The translations under genes were made by a program, and so were the position numbers. 64,000 nucleotides of DNA from Nocardia iowensis (GTDB taxonomy: Bacteria > Actinomycetota > Actinomycetes > Mycobacteriales > Mycobacteriaceae). The stretch lies in contig NZ_CP078145.1 in NCBI RefSeq assembly GCF_019222765.1, forward strand, positions 1,488,001 to 1,552,000. Reading direction: 5' to 3'. This document shows, piece after piece, positions 10,601-17,095 of the stretch. The number at the start of each line of letters is the position of its first letter. Positions within the stretch are counted from its first letter, which is position 1. The notes beneath the pieces were generated by a model. The model worked only from the letters and a program-made list of their open reading frames with translations. It searched no databases and had not been told where the DNA came from.

Positions 10601-12089
10601 CACCGAGGGACGCGGGGTGGATGTGGTGCTCAACTCCCTCGCCGGGGAGGCACTGCATCGCAGTCTGGAGCTGTTGCGACCGCACGGCCGGTTCGTCGAA
10701 TTGGGTAAGCGGGACGTGCTCGAAAACAATCCCCTGCTGCTTCGGGCGTTGAAGAGAAATATCAGCGTGTTCTGCGCCGACCTGAGCACCATGGATGTCG
10801 ATCACCCGGTGTTCGGCTCGATGCAGTTCCAGAATGTCGCCGGGGAGATCGCGTCGCGGGGCCACGCCGCACTGCCACATGTGGTGTATCCCGCCGCACG
10901 CATCGAGGAAGCCTTCCGGGTACTGCAGCATTCCCGGCACATCGGCAAAGTCGTCGTCTCTTTCGACGGTGCGCTGCCCGTCGAGCGCGCGCCCGCACCG
11001 GCGCGGCTCGATCCGGCGGCCACCTATCTGGTCATTGGAGGGTTGAGTGGGCTCGGTGCCGCAACGGCGCGCTGGCTCGCCGACCGTGGGGCCCGGAATG
11101 TGGCGTTGGTCAGCCGCAGCGGGACACAGGCGCCGGAAGCGCCGAAGCTCATCGACGAACTGACCCTGCGCGGCGTCGCCGTCACCGCCCACGCCGCCGA
11201 CGTCACCGACCGGGACGCCATGCACGCGGTGTTCGCGGCGGTCGACGCCACCGGGCATCCGGTCCGCGGCGTGATACATGCCGCGATGGTGCTCGACGAC
11301 GCGCCGTTCGCCGAGCTCGATGACGCCCGGTTCGCCGCCGTGCTGGCTCCGAAGATGCAGGGGGCGCTGACCCTGGCCGAACTGGTCGAAGGGCGCGCGC
11401 TCGACTTCTTCGTGCTGATCTCGTCCGCCACGTCGGTGGTCGGGCAGATCGGGCAGTCCAATTACGTTGCCGGCAATTTGTTCATGGAGGCATTCGCCAG
11501 GCAACGGGAGGAATCCGGTCTCGTCACCCAAGTCATCGCCTACGGCGCCATCAGCGACGCCGGACATGTCGCCCGCACCGGTATGGCCGACCAGCTGGCG
11601 GGGTTCGGGTTGCGCGCCATCTCCGCCGAGGAGGCGCTGGCCGGCCTCGAGCAACTGCTCGGCGCCGAGCGCAACGGCACGTCCGTCGTGCGAATCGACT
11701 GGGGTCCGCTGGCCACTATGCTCCCCGGCATTTTGGCGCCGCGGTTCGAGAGCGTGCGACCGCCGGTGATCCACGGCGTGGAAGGCGGCAAGAGCGCGTT
11801 TCGCGCGGCCATTGCGGCGGCTGCCCCCGAGGATGCCGAGGAGCTCGTCCGGGAGGCCATGATCGGACTGGTCGCGCACGTCATGCAGACCACTCCCGAC
11901 CGAATCGACCCGCACCGGCGGCTCGACGAGCTGGGGCTGGACTCGCTGATGGCCGCCGAACTGCTGGCGGCGATTCGCCACCAACTGGGGTGCGAGCTTT
12001 CGGTCATGGACGTTGCGCGGGGCGGTTCGCTGGCCCAACTCAGCCGCGTCGTCCTGGCCGCGCTGAAACCGGTCCAAGTGAGGAGCTGA
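4674..12089 (+). CDS. Highly reducing type I polyketide synthase, KS-AT-DH-cMT-ER-KR-ACP
   Basis: 2471 aa, one complete module. KS about 12-428 with DTACSS Cys183, His318 (EAHGTG) and His358 (KTNLGH). AT about 535-850 with GHSVGE (Ser626) and a YPFHS motif (725-729) closer to the malonyl-type AFH than to the methylmalonyl-type ASH. DH about 895-1180 with HxxxGxxxxP (His926) and Asp1088. C-methyltransferase about 1340-1530 with SAM motif EIGAGTGG (1383-1390). A likely structural KR half follows, then ER about 1765-2090 (GGAGGVG, 1920-1926), KR 2110-2290 (GGLSGLG; Tyr2264) and ACP about 2380-2455 (LGLDSL, Ser2424). There is no loading module or thioesterase. The order matches iterative reducing synthases that make C-methyl-branched saturated chains; iterative use is inferred. 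The next gene can supply reductive release. Confidence 0.93.
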   Translation: MSDFGAAHQGEDIAIIGVALRLPGGIADLAGLWTTLSSGLDVVTEIPSDRFDTSRIVAPGERRPGKSYTSAAGVLTGVDVAAFDAPFFGISPREASRMDPQQRMLLELAMEALDDAGADIRELSGSDTGVFVGLSEVGYATQQFEFRNIDAYTNSGVAQSIAANRISHFFDFRGPSMAIDTACSSALVALHQACQALRTGESRVSLAGGITILLNPYTMVGFAQAAMLSPTGRCRAFSADADGYVRAEGGGFVVLKRLADAVADGDRVHAVIRGTGVNCDGRTPGLALPSAVAQEALLRRVYAMAGVEPDEVGYVEAHGTGTPAGDPVECVALGRALGMPRGSGRFLPIGSVKTNLGHLEAASGIAGLLKAILVLRHRIIPPSLHATPLNPAIDFDGLRLAPAIEPTAMDNDRPGVVGVNSFGFGGANAHAILAEAPPRQPGTEPTRRRLPLVVSARSAGALSEAAGLLGAQLADATPEKFYDVCYTLTRRRSRHSDRVAVLVDDGPAAAKRLRAIAEGAEAIHERVPETARGRVAFVFSGNGSQWAGMAADLLADSVFGGVIAEVDALLRPRLGWSIAEELSAPTECSRMSATEVAQPALFAVQLGVAAMLRVRGVTPAAVVGHSVGEVAAAYLAGALELDAACQVIAERSRAQATTAGRGRMAAVGLPAGEIAQLLSALPGLEIAGINSGKDVTVSGDAGELAELAARLADRDVFFRELELDYPFHSRAMDDLRPMLHTGLAGLSPTASEVPLISTVTGAEIDGTELGAEYWWRNVREPVLFATAIEQLIADGFDIFVEVGPHPVLRGYLRRLAGSSETPAVVVPTLVRATDGARAVDAAVERLIEAGASLDWTRYFPSPGRVADLPRYPWQREQHWNGTPDWSFRDGGDGTIDHPLLGERLTVLEPTWRDVITPLRVPWLADHRVAGAVVMPATGFLEMALAAGRRVHDAPVEVTDLQITNALVLAQDASAPAVSLQVSLSETSGAVRIASKADGNPDWQANATGRVRRLWRPRPASVDLAELRATLIEKISGAKHYVATARAGLDYGPSFQVLEQLEVGHDEVLAAYRLDASQAGYEIHPALLDGALQAGAPLLADIADGRACFLPHAVGIARCWTQPPAHGFIRVRSRARHNDYVRWDITVTDAEGVVSVELTEVWLRRFEAAIGEPVQQPVCVLKAAPHHEAPITSTPVPPARELAAAARVWLEHGAAVSPPSPALVARAIETCAHYAVAALTRLMPESPTFALDDALAAGLLPKYSRLVELLLSMACAHGLAEPVGERHWRWIGEAEPESRLRAWLTEFPEDVPEATLSTYTARRLPEFLLGQGDPLQEIFTDGAALLEQTYDVGPVARYDNEMLRAVLKAVVERWPNDRPLRVLEIGAGTGGTTAALLPLLPPERTRYLFTDVSAAFFVKAQKRFAAYEFVDYHRLDLDQDLDAQGFPDRGFDLVIASNALHVAADLARSMTSIGRLLAEGGLLLATEMHEPHLLALPYGVLDGFWNFTDTELRTRSPLLSRAQWPDLLRRCGFADVRQLGGERESMADASSVILATRAAVTEIVPVLPPAPLGVQWILLAEDDTERVFATALADQLREAGSAGTHVITASEYFREGLPIAADTESVRLAFLLSAAPSAEPAVAIERTVRRAAVLRAVAACLRELPATVQVQSWLVTRPSGALPAPERAEMPVDAALWGVARTLTNEQPALGLKRVSLERGPELTEAADRLARELLTPTDEDEVVLTCEGRFVPRVIDAPPEVTVVVPGDAKPYRLALHNPGLSCGFSWQPTAPKVAGPKEVVVAVRATALNYRDVLQAVGMLPPEAIDGTFAEQGLGFECAGVVTEVGAQVRDFQPGDRVYGLVPAALASHVVTDAENVGRMPDSMSFAHAATLPVAVSTVHYSLHTLAKLAPGEVLLVHGGAGGVGLAAVRYAQQLGATVIATAGSAIKREFLRSLGVEHVFDSRSMAFVADVEAVTEGRGVDVVLNSLAGEALHRSLELLRPHGRFVELGKRDVLENNPLLLRALKRNISVFCADLSTMDVDHPVFGSMQFQNVAGEIASRGHAALPHVVYPAARIEEAFRVLQHSRHIGKVVVSFDGALPVERAPAPARLDPAATYLVIGGLSGLGAATARWLADRGARNVALVSRSGTQAPEAPKLIDELTLRGVAVTAHAADVTDRDAMHAVFAAVDATGHPVRGVIHAAMVLDDAPFAELDDARFAAVLAPKMQGALTLAELVEGRALDFFVLISSATSVVGQIGQSNYVAGNLFMEAFARQREESGLVTQVIAYGAISDAGHVARTGMADQLAGFGLRAISAEEALAGLEQLLGAERNGTSVVRIDWGPLATMLPGILAPRFESVRPPVIHGVEGGKSAFRAAIAAAAPEDAEELVREAMIGLVAHVMQTTPDRIDPHRRLDELGLDSLMAAELLAAIRHQLGCELSVMDVARGGSLAQLSRVVLAALKPVQVRS

Positions 12090-12094
12090 GTACT

Positions 12095-13183
12095 GTGGCC
12101 GAACCGACGGTCGCCATCACCGGTGCCACCGGATTCCTCGGTATCCACCTCGTGCCGGAGCTGCTGCGCAGGCACGCCGCGCTGACCGTGCTGGCCCGCG
12201 GCGAACCGAAGTCCGTGCTGGACAGGCTGATCGGGCTGCTTCGGTGGACCGGGGGCCGCTGCGACGAACTCGCGGAACGGGTCCGCGTGGTGCAGGTGGA
12301 TCCGGTCCGGCCCAGGCTGGGTTTGTCGGAAACGAGGTTCCGTGAGCTGGCCGATGAGTTGCAGGTGATCTGGCATTGCGCGGGCGATACCACGCTGGCC
12401 GCTCCGCTCGAACGGTTACGGCAGATCAATGTCACCGGCACCCGCCACGTCCTGGAGCTGGCCACGGCGGGGACGCAACGGCCGCTGGTCTGCCACACCA
12501 GTTCGGTCGGCGTGGCGGGAGCCAGACGGCACGGGACGATCCCGGAGCAACGACAAGACGACACGTGCGGCTTCGAAAACCCTTACGAGCGAAGCAAATA
12601 CGAGGCCGAAACTGTTGTGCACGCATGGTTTGCCGAGCACGCAAGGCCGGTGATCGTGTTCCGTCCCAGCGTGCTCATCACCGATCTGCCTCGACGCCCC
12701 GAATTTCCCAGGCACACCCTCAGCTTTGTCGCCGAGGCCATCGAAAGCGGCATGACCGGATTCGGATTGGACCCCCGATCACCTCTCGCCCCGCGACTCC
12801 CGGTGCGGATCCCCGGCGACCCCACCGCGTCGATCAACCTCGTACCGGTGGACAGTGCCGCCGCGACGATGGCCCGCCTCGCCGACCGCGCACCGTCCGG
12901 CGGCATCGACACCTATCACGTTGTCCACTACCGAAACACGTTGATCTCCGACATGCTCACCGCCTTCCAGCGCACCTACCCGGTCGACGCCCGCCTGGTA
13001 CCCAGACCCCCCGAGGACCAATCCCCCTTGGAAAAGCTCCTGGGAGAACAGACCGCCTTCCTCGGCTATGCCCGCCACCACCGCCGCTACGACGACTCCC
13101 GAGTACGCGCTGCCCTCGGCCCACCCACCCCGGCGTCCGACATCGACGTGAACTACCTCCAGTCCGCCATCCGACCCACGTGA
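12095..13183 (+). CDS. Free-standing thioester reductase (SDR family)
   Basis: 362 aa from GTG 12095, with AGGAG (12081-12085) inside the end of the synthase gene. The nucleotide-binding motif GATGFLG is at residues 10-16, and the catalytic Tyr/Lys pair is in YERSK (Tyr164, Lys168). The pattern GTRHVLELATAG and the text around it match the reductase domains that end peptide synthetases and carboxylic acid reductases, which use NADPH to release a carrier-bound acyl chain as an aldehyde or alcohol. It lies 5 bp after the synthase, which has no thioesterase, so it probably offloads that product. Chain length and final oxidation state are unknown. Confidence 0.85.
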   Translation: MAEPTVAITGATGFLGIHLVPELLRRHAALTVLARGEPKSVLDRLIGLLRWTGGRCDELAERVRVVQVDPVRPRLGLSETRFRELADELQVIWHCAGDTTLAAPLERLRQINVTGTRHVLELATAGTQRPLVCHTSSVGVAGARRHGTIPEQRQDDTCGFENPYERSKYEAETVVHAWFAEHARPVIVFRPSVLITDLPRRPEFPRHTLSFVAEAIESGMTGFGLDPRSPLAPRLPVRIPGDPTASINLVPVDSAAATMARLADRAPSGGIDTYHVVHYRNTLISDMLTAFQRTYPVDARLVPRPPEDQSPLEKLLGEQTAFLGYARHHRRYDDSRVRAALGPPTPASDIDVNYLQSAIRPT

Positions 13184-13202
13184 CCGGAGCCCTGCTCGGC
13201 CG

Positions 13203-13487
13203 TCAGCGCATCAGCCACCCGGCGAAGCACCGGGTCAGCACGGGCATGATGCCCCACACCATGGCCGCCACCGCGACGGGCAGGATGCAGGCCAGCCGCA
13301 GCGGGGTCGGAAGCGGTTCCAGCAGTGGGCCCGTGACCGTCACCAAGCCGGTGAGCAGCGGGTAGAGGCCGACCAGGGTCAGCAGCCAGAACTTCCATTT
13401 CGCCGGATGGGCAACATTCGGCGCGCCCTGTTCCGTCGACGCCTCGTCCACCGTGATCTCGTGTGTAACAGTCATTTTCCGCTCCAT
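13203..13487 (-). CDS. Small two-helix membrane protein (resembles the membrane tail of ABM-domain proteins)
   Basis: 94 aa; a second ATG four codons in is possible. After a polar N-terminus, PAKWKFWLLTLVGLYPLL begins the first helix, and LRLACILPVAVAAMVWGIMP forms the second. The sequence ends LTRCFAGWL. This order (KWK.., YPL, LPTPLR, MP.LTR.F..WL) is the one seen in the C-terminal membrane part of antibiotic-biosynthesis-monooxygenase-like membrane proteins, here without the monooxygenase domain. Function unknown. It converges on the thioester reductase with 19 bp between stops. Confidence 0.6.
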   Translation of the reverse strand: MERKMTVTHEITVDEASTEQGAPNVAHPAKWKFWLLTLVGLYPLLTGLVTVTGPLLEPLPTPLRLACILPVAVAAMVWGIMPVLTRCFAGWLMR

Positions 13488-13918
13488 ACCTCAGCACTCG
13501 CGGTTATCCGCAGTTATCGAGGAGACGACACAGACGCCGCAGGTGTGACATGGGCTCTACGTCCATTCACAGCAGTCGGCGCTGGAGAGACCGCGCGGAC
13601 TGTGGGGGGCTTCGTGTCATCGACGCGGGCTGAGTCTGTGCCACAGGATTTCGGGGTCTCCGGGTGGTCGCCGCTGTCTGGTGTCGTGGGATTCAGTCCG
13701 ACGGTGTTCGGTGACGTACGGCTGCATTCGCGGGACTTGTGACACCGTGGTGACATCGACCGACTTTCTTCCCCCTGCTTCCTCATACTGGCTGTCCTGT
13801 GCTGAGGGGAGGGATAGTCAAGGGGGAGAAGGTAAGGCGTCCGACCGAATGCTCCCATCGTGGGGTTCGATACGATCCGAACTACAGTTCGAACACCCTG
13901 ATTCGATGAGGTTTGTTC
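13488..13918. other. 431-bp divergent intergenic region
   Basis: It separates two divergently transcribed genes and must hold their promoters. I see no clear -35/-10 pair, hairpin or repeat. The only firm element is TGAGG at 13906-13910, the ribosome-binding site of the next plus-strand gene. Confidence 0.4.
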
Positions 13919-14983
13919 ATGACCCGCACCACGCCACCCAGAGCTGTTGATGTCGCAGCCGTGTGTCCCGCACTGGTACCGCTGGCTCGTCCGGCGACCC
14001 GGCTGCACCCGCGCCGCGGCACACCATCGGCATACGACAGTTCGATCGGCGGCCCTTTGTTGTGGCCAGCCGACGAGCCGTGGCCACACTGTCACGGCCC
14101 GCACGGGTGGCACTTGGTAACCGACCCGTTGAATCCGCACGGGCTGAACCCATTGCAGTCGTTTGCGGATGCCAAGCTGCAGCGGGACAGCCCGGTACCG
14201 TCGCGGCGGATGGCTGAAATCCATGCCTCGAGTGGGGGGACCTTCACTGCGGAGGAGTGGCAAACAATCGATAGGCTGGCGCAGGGGGTTCCGCTGCCCG
14301 AGGGGCCGAACGCCATGTTGCCTGTGGCGCAGTTGTATACGCGTGATGTGCCCGGGTTGCGGCCGCCTCCGGGCAAGGATCTGCTGCAGATTCTGTGGTG
14401 CCCGTTGGACAACGCCGAAAGTATGCCCGAGACCACCGTGGTGTGGCGCTCTGCCGCCGACGTCACCGATATTCTGGCTGCTCCGCCGGAGCCCGCGGCG
14501 GTGGAATACGGTTGCGACTACGTGCCCGTGCCGTGCACGGTGGAACCGGAATGCATTGTCGAGTACCCGAACTCGGGTGACCTCCGCGTGCATGGCGGTG
14601 AGCCGCTGGAGCAGGTGCGACGGTGGGCGGTCCAGCATGCCGGGGTCGATGTTCCGGATGGCCTCGAGGTGGAGGCGGGCTTCGAACACTTCGACGAGCT
14701 GTGTGTAGCCCCCGGGTGGAAAGTCGGCGGCCATATCAGGTGGGGGCTCACGGACCCCTTTCCGCAGCCATGTCCCACCTGCGGAACCGAAACCGAGCCA
14801 CTGCTCACCATCGCCTCGACCGAATGGGACGGCGCAACACGCAGCTGGATACCGTACGAAGATCAAGCCCTGGAAGCTGGAACAGCCATCGGTCCCGGCG
14901 TCACAATCGCTCGCGGTTACAACATGATCCTGCGCGTCTGCCCAGCATCGCCCGATCACCCGCACATCCAACTCATGCAGTAG
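13919..14983 (+). CDS. DUF1963/YwqG-like protein
   Basis: 354 aa. The frame could open two codons earlier at a TTG, but the ATG at 13919 follows TGAGG by 8 bases. The N-terminal SSIGGPLLWPADEPWPHC matches the GG-P-x-WP motif of the DUF1963 (YwqG) group. A later CPTCGTE, about 80 residues before the end, may bind a metal. The protein ends with a beta-rich stretch YNMILRVCPASPDHPHIQLMQ. No enzyme function is established. Transcribed alone, before a strong terminator-like hairpin. Confidence 0.6.
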   Translation: MTRTTPPRAVDVAAVCPALVPLARPATRLHPRRGTPSAYDSSIGGPLLWPADEPWPHCHGPHGWHLVTDPLNPHGLNPLQSFADAKLQRDSPVPSRRMAEIHASSGGTFTAEEWQTIDRLAQGVPLPEGPNAMLPVAQLYTRDVPGLRPPPGKDLLQILWCPLDNAESMPETTVVWRSAADVTDILAAPPEPAAVEYGCDYVPVPCTVEPECIVEYPNSGDLRVHGGEPLEQVRRWAVQHAGVDVPDGLEVEAGFEHFDELCVAPGWKVGGHIRWGLTDPFPQPCPTCGTETEPLLTIASTEWDGATRSWIPYEDQALEAGTAIGPGVTIARGYNMILRVCPASPDHPHIQLMQ

Positions 14984-15096
14984 CTCTGTCCCACGTGGCG
15001 GCGGAAACCCCCGCTGGCAGACGCGGAAAACCGACCACATTTGGTGACCACAACGATGGAAAACGTGACATCGAGGCGGGTTGCGTGTTCGAACAA

Positions 15097-15137
15097 GGAA
15101 GGCCCCTGTCAGCGAATGTGCTGATCAGGGGCCTTCC
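15097..15137. terminator. Bidirectional rho-independent terminator
   Basis: A 12-bp GC-rich perfect stem (15097-15108 with 15126-15137) around a 17-base loop. On the minus strand it is followed by a T-rich run and ends tRNA-Arg transcription; on the plus strand it follows the DUF1963-like gene. Confidence 0.8.
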
Positions 15138-15141
15138 TCAT

Positions 15142-15217
15142 TGGTGCCCTCGGCAGGATTCGAACCTGCGGCCTTCTGCTCCGGAGGCAGACGCTCTATC
15201 CCCTGAGCTACGAGGGC
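15142..15217 (-). tRNA. tRNA-Arg (anticodon CCG)
   Basis: A 76-nt cloverleaf including encoded CCA. The acceptor stem is GCCCTCG with CGAGGGC, the anticodon loop is CTCCGGA in a TCTGC/GCAGA stem, and the T-loop is TTCGAAT. It reads CGG arginine codons, which are common in this GC-rich genome. Confidence 0.97.
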
Positions 15218-15264
15218 GGGATAGGACTCGATCGGGGGTTTGACGCCGCCGATCGGGCGGGGAA

Positions 15265-15293
15265 AGCGTATCGCATCGGGTGCTGTTGGCCAA
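15265..15293 (-). promoter_or_regulatory. Probable tRNA-Arg promoter
   Basis: On the minus strand, TTGGCC is followed by 17 bases and TACGCT. It would start transcription about 40 bases before the mature tRNA. Confidence 0.4.
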
Positions 15294-15319
15294 AAAGGGT
15301 GATAGGGCGGGGGTTCGGG

Positions 15320-16030
15320 TCAGCTCGGGGGGAGGGGGGTGGCGCCGCGGGCGGTGAGCATGGTGGTGATGAGTTGGGCCTCACCGCGCTGGGTTTTGTT
15401 CATGGTGTCGGCGAGGGTGCGCACGGCGGTGGTTTCGGCGTGTTCGGCGGCGTATTGGATCATCGGGAAGCCGCCCTGGTGGTGGCGCAGCATGAGTTGC
15501 AGGAACCGGGTGTCGAGCTCGGGGCCGGTGGCTTGGCGCAACGCGGCGAGGTCGGCGGGGGTGGCCATGCCCGGCATGGTCGGCATCGGGCCGGACGGGG
15601 TTTCGGCGGTGCCTGCGTGCCCGTGGCCGCCGGACTGTGTACTCATCCAGCCCATGTATCCGTCGACGCCTTGCGCGGGTTTGCCCCACAACTGGAGCCA
15701 GCCCTGCATGCGGCCGACCTGGTTCTGCTGGGTGGTCATGATGTCGTAGGCGAGGCGGCGCACGTCGGTGTCGGTGGAACGGACCAGCACGACGCCCGCC
15801 ATTTCGACGGCCTGCGCGTGGTGTGCCGACATGTCCTGGGTGAAGCCGATGTCTACCGCGCCGGGGTCCGGTTCGGACGAATTGTTCAGCGGCAGCCGAA
15901 TCAGCGCGCCGATGGCGACGCCGATCAGAATGGCGCCGATCACGCCGAGGACCAGTAATGCGGTGCGCTGACGACGGACCTGGGCACCGAGGCCGGACGC
16001 CGTGGCATCCGGCTCGACTTGGTTGGCCAC
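15320..16030 (-). CDS. DUF305 membrane-anchored protein
   Basis: 236 aa from GTG 16030. One N-terminal helix (about residues 23-46) anchors an outside DUF305 domain. It holds the paired signatures FTQDMSAHHAQAVEMAG and FLQLMLRHHQGGFPMIQYA, His/Met-rich helices of a ferritin-like fold that may bind copper or other metals. A Gly/His/Met-rich linker (GGHGHAG, MPTMPGM) lies between them. The start overlaps the stop of the DUF3105 gene by one base, so the two are made together. The exact role is unknown; metal handling at the cell surface is an inference from the residues. Confidence 0.85.
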   Translation of the reverse strand: MANQVEPDATASGLGAQVRRQRTALLVLGVIGAILIGVAIGALIRLPLNNSSEPDPGAVDIGFTQDMSAHHAQAVEMAGVVLVRSTDTDVRRLAYDIMTTQQNQVGRMQGWLQLWGKPAQGVDGYMGWMSTQSGGHGHAGTAETPSGPMPTMPGMATPADLAALRQATGPELDTRFLQLMLRHHQGGFPMIQYAAEHAETTAVRTLADTMNKTQRGEAQLITTMLTARGATPLPPS

Positions 16031-16980
16031 TAGCGGTCGGTCCCTGGCGCGGGTTGACCCGGTGCGGGCTGGCCCGGTGCGGGTTGACCTGGCGCGGGTT
16101 GACCCGGTGCAGACTGACCCGGCGCAGGCCGCGGCTGGTTCGGCAGCGGCAGACCTGGCAGTCCGGGCACCCCGGGCACTCCTGGCAGACCGCCGGGCAC
16201 CTCCGACGGATCCGGCTGCAAGCCCTTGCCGTCCATCGGCACCGCGTCAGGTCCGGGCGGCGTCGGGTCGAACGGCGGCGGGTTGTCGGTGTCGAACGCG
16301 ATCGTCGAGCAGTCCGCGCCGACCTCGGGGTAGGTGTAGTTGTTCAGGCGCAGTGCCGTGATGAACTGGCCGACGCGCTTGTCGTCCGCGCGGTCCAACT
16401 TCAGCTGGTGCCCCCACGACTGCAGCGAAACCGGGGTGTCCAGGCCGGGATACGGCGACATCATCGAGTACGGCTTGCCCTGCACCTTGCTCTTCAGCGA
16501 GTCCAGGCCCGAGGCATCCACCTTGTCCGGGTTGTAGGTGATCCACACCGCGCCGTGCTCGAGCGAGTGCACCGCGTTCTCCATCCGGATCGGCTTGTCG
16601 TACACGACGCCGGTGCAGGTCGCCCAGGAACTGTCGTGCGGACCACCGAACGCGGGGCTCTGGTCATAGGCGACCCGCTGGGTCGGGCCGATGTGCAGCC
16701 CGGCCGGGTACTCCTTCTTGACCACGCCCTCGATCGAGTCGGACGGATCCTTGCGCTCCGCGCTCGGCGTGAACTTCTCCAGTTCGGCCTTCTCCTGGTA
16801 CTTGGGTACCAGGCTGTAAGCCAGGGCACCGATCAATGCGATGATGACTACGGCCGCGCCGATGGCCAGCCAGGGGATCTGACGGTTCTTCTTGGGCAGT
16901 TGACCCCGGCCACCCCCTTTGCGGGAACCCGACAACTTGGCGGCGGCTTTGGCAGATTTGGCGCTGGGACTGCTCGGCAT
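16030..16980 (-). CDS. DUF3105 membrane protein with Pro-Ala-Pro-Gly-Gln repeat tail
   Basis: 316 aa. A basic Lys/Ala-rich N-terminus precedes one transmembrane helix (about 37-57). The DUF3105 domain follows, with the conserved YDQSPAFGGPHDSSWATCTG and HSLEHGAVWITYNPD segments; their His, Glu and Cys residues suggest a metal site. After about residue 240 the protein becomes a Pro/Gly-rich tail of APGQP units. It is the first gene of a pair with DUF305, a pairing I recall as frequent in actinobacteria. Function unknown. Confidence 0.82.
   Translation of the reverse strand: MPSSPSAKSAKAAAKLSGSRKGGGRGQLPKKNRQIPWLAIGAAVVIIALIGALAYSLVPKYQEKAELEKFTPSAERKDPSDSIEGVVKKEYPAGLHIGPTQRVAYDQSPAFGGPHDSSWATCTGVVYDKPIRMENAVHSLEHGAVWITYNPDKVDASGLDSLKSKVQGKPYSMMSPYPGLDTPVSLQSWGHQLKLDRADDKRVGQFITALRLNNYTYPEVGADCSTIAFDTDNPPPFDPTPPGPDAVPMDGKGLQPDPSEVPGGLPGVPGVPGLPGLPLPNQPRPAPGQSAPGQPAPGQPAPGQPAPGQPAPGTDR
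16044..16128 (-). repeat. 15-bp tandem repeat encoding the APGQP tail
   Basis: About five and a half imperfect copies of a 15-bp unit, in frame with the DUF3105 gene. Such repeats change length by slippage, so tail length may vary between strains. Confidence 0.75.
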
Positions 16981-17081
16981 CGCTCGTGGTGCTCTCTCGA
17001 CGTGATGGATCCGCGGGACGTAACTGGGTTGCGGACGGTTCCGGCGCAGTGCCCACTAGAGGTGTACACCCGCCAAGACCA

Positions 17082-17087
17082 TAGGAT
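17082..17087 (+). promoter_or_regulatory. Possible -10 element of argS (leaderless mRNA)
   Basis: TAGGAT ends 8 bases before the GTG start of argS, and no Shine-Dalgarno sequence is seen. This is the layout of leaderless actinobacterial genes. No good -35 is visible. Confidence 0.35.
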
Positions 17088-17095
17088 AGAGACTC

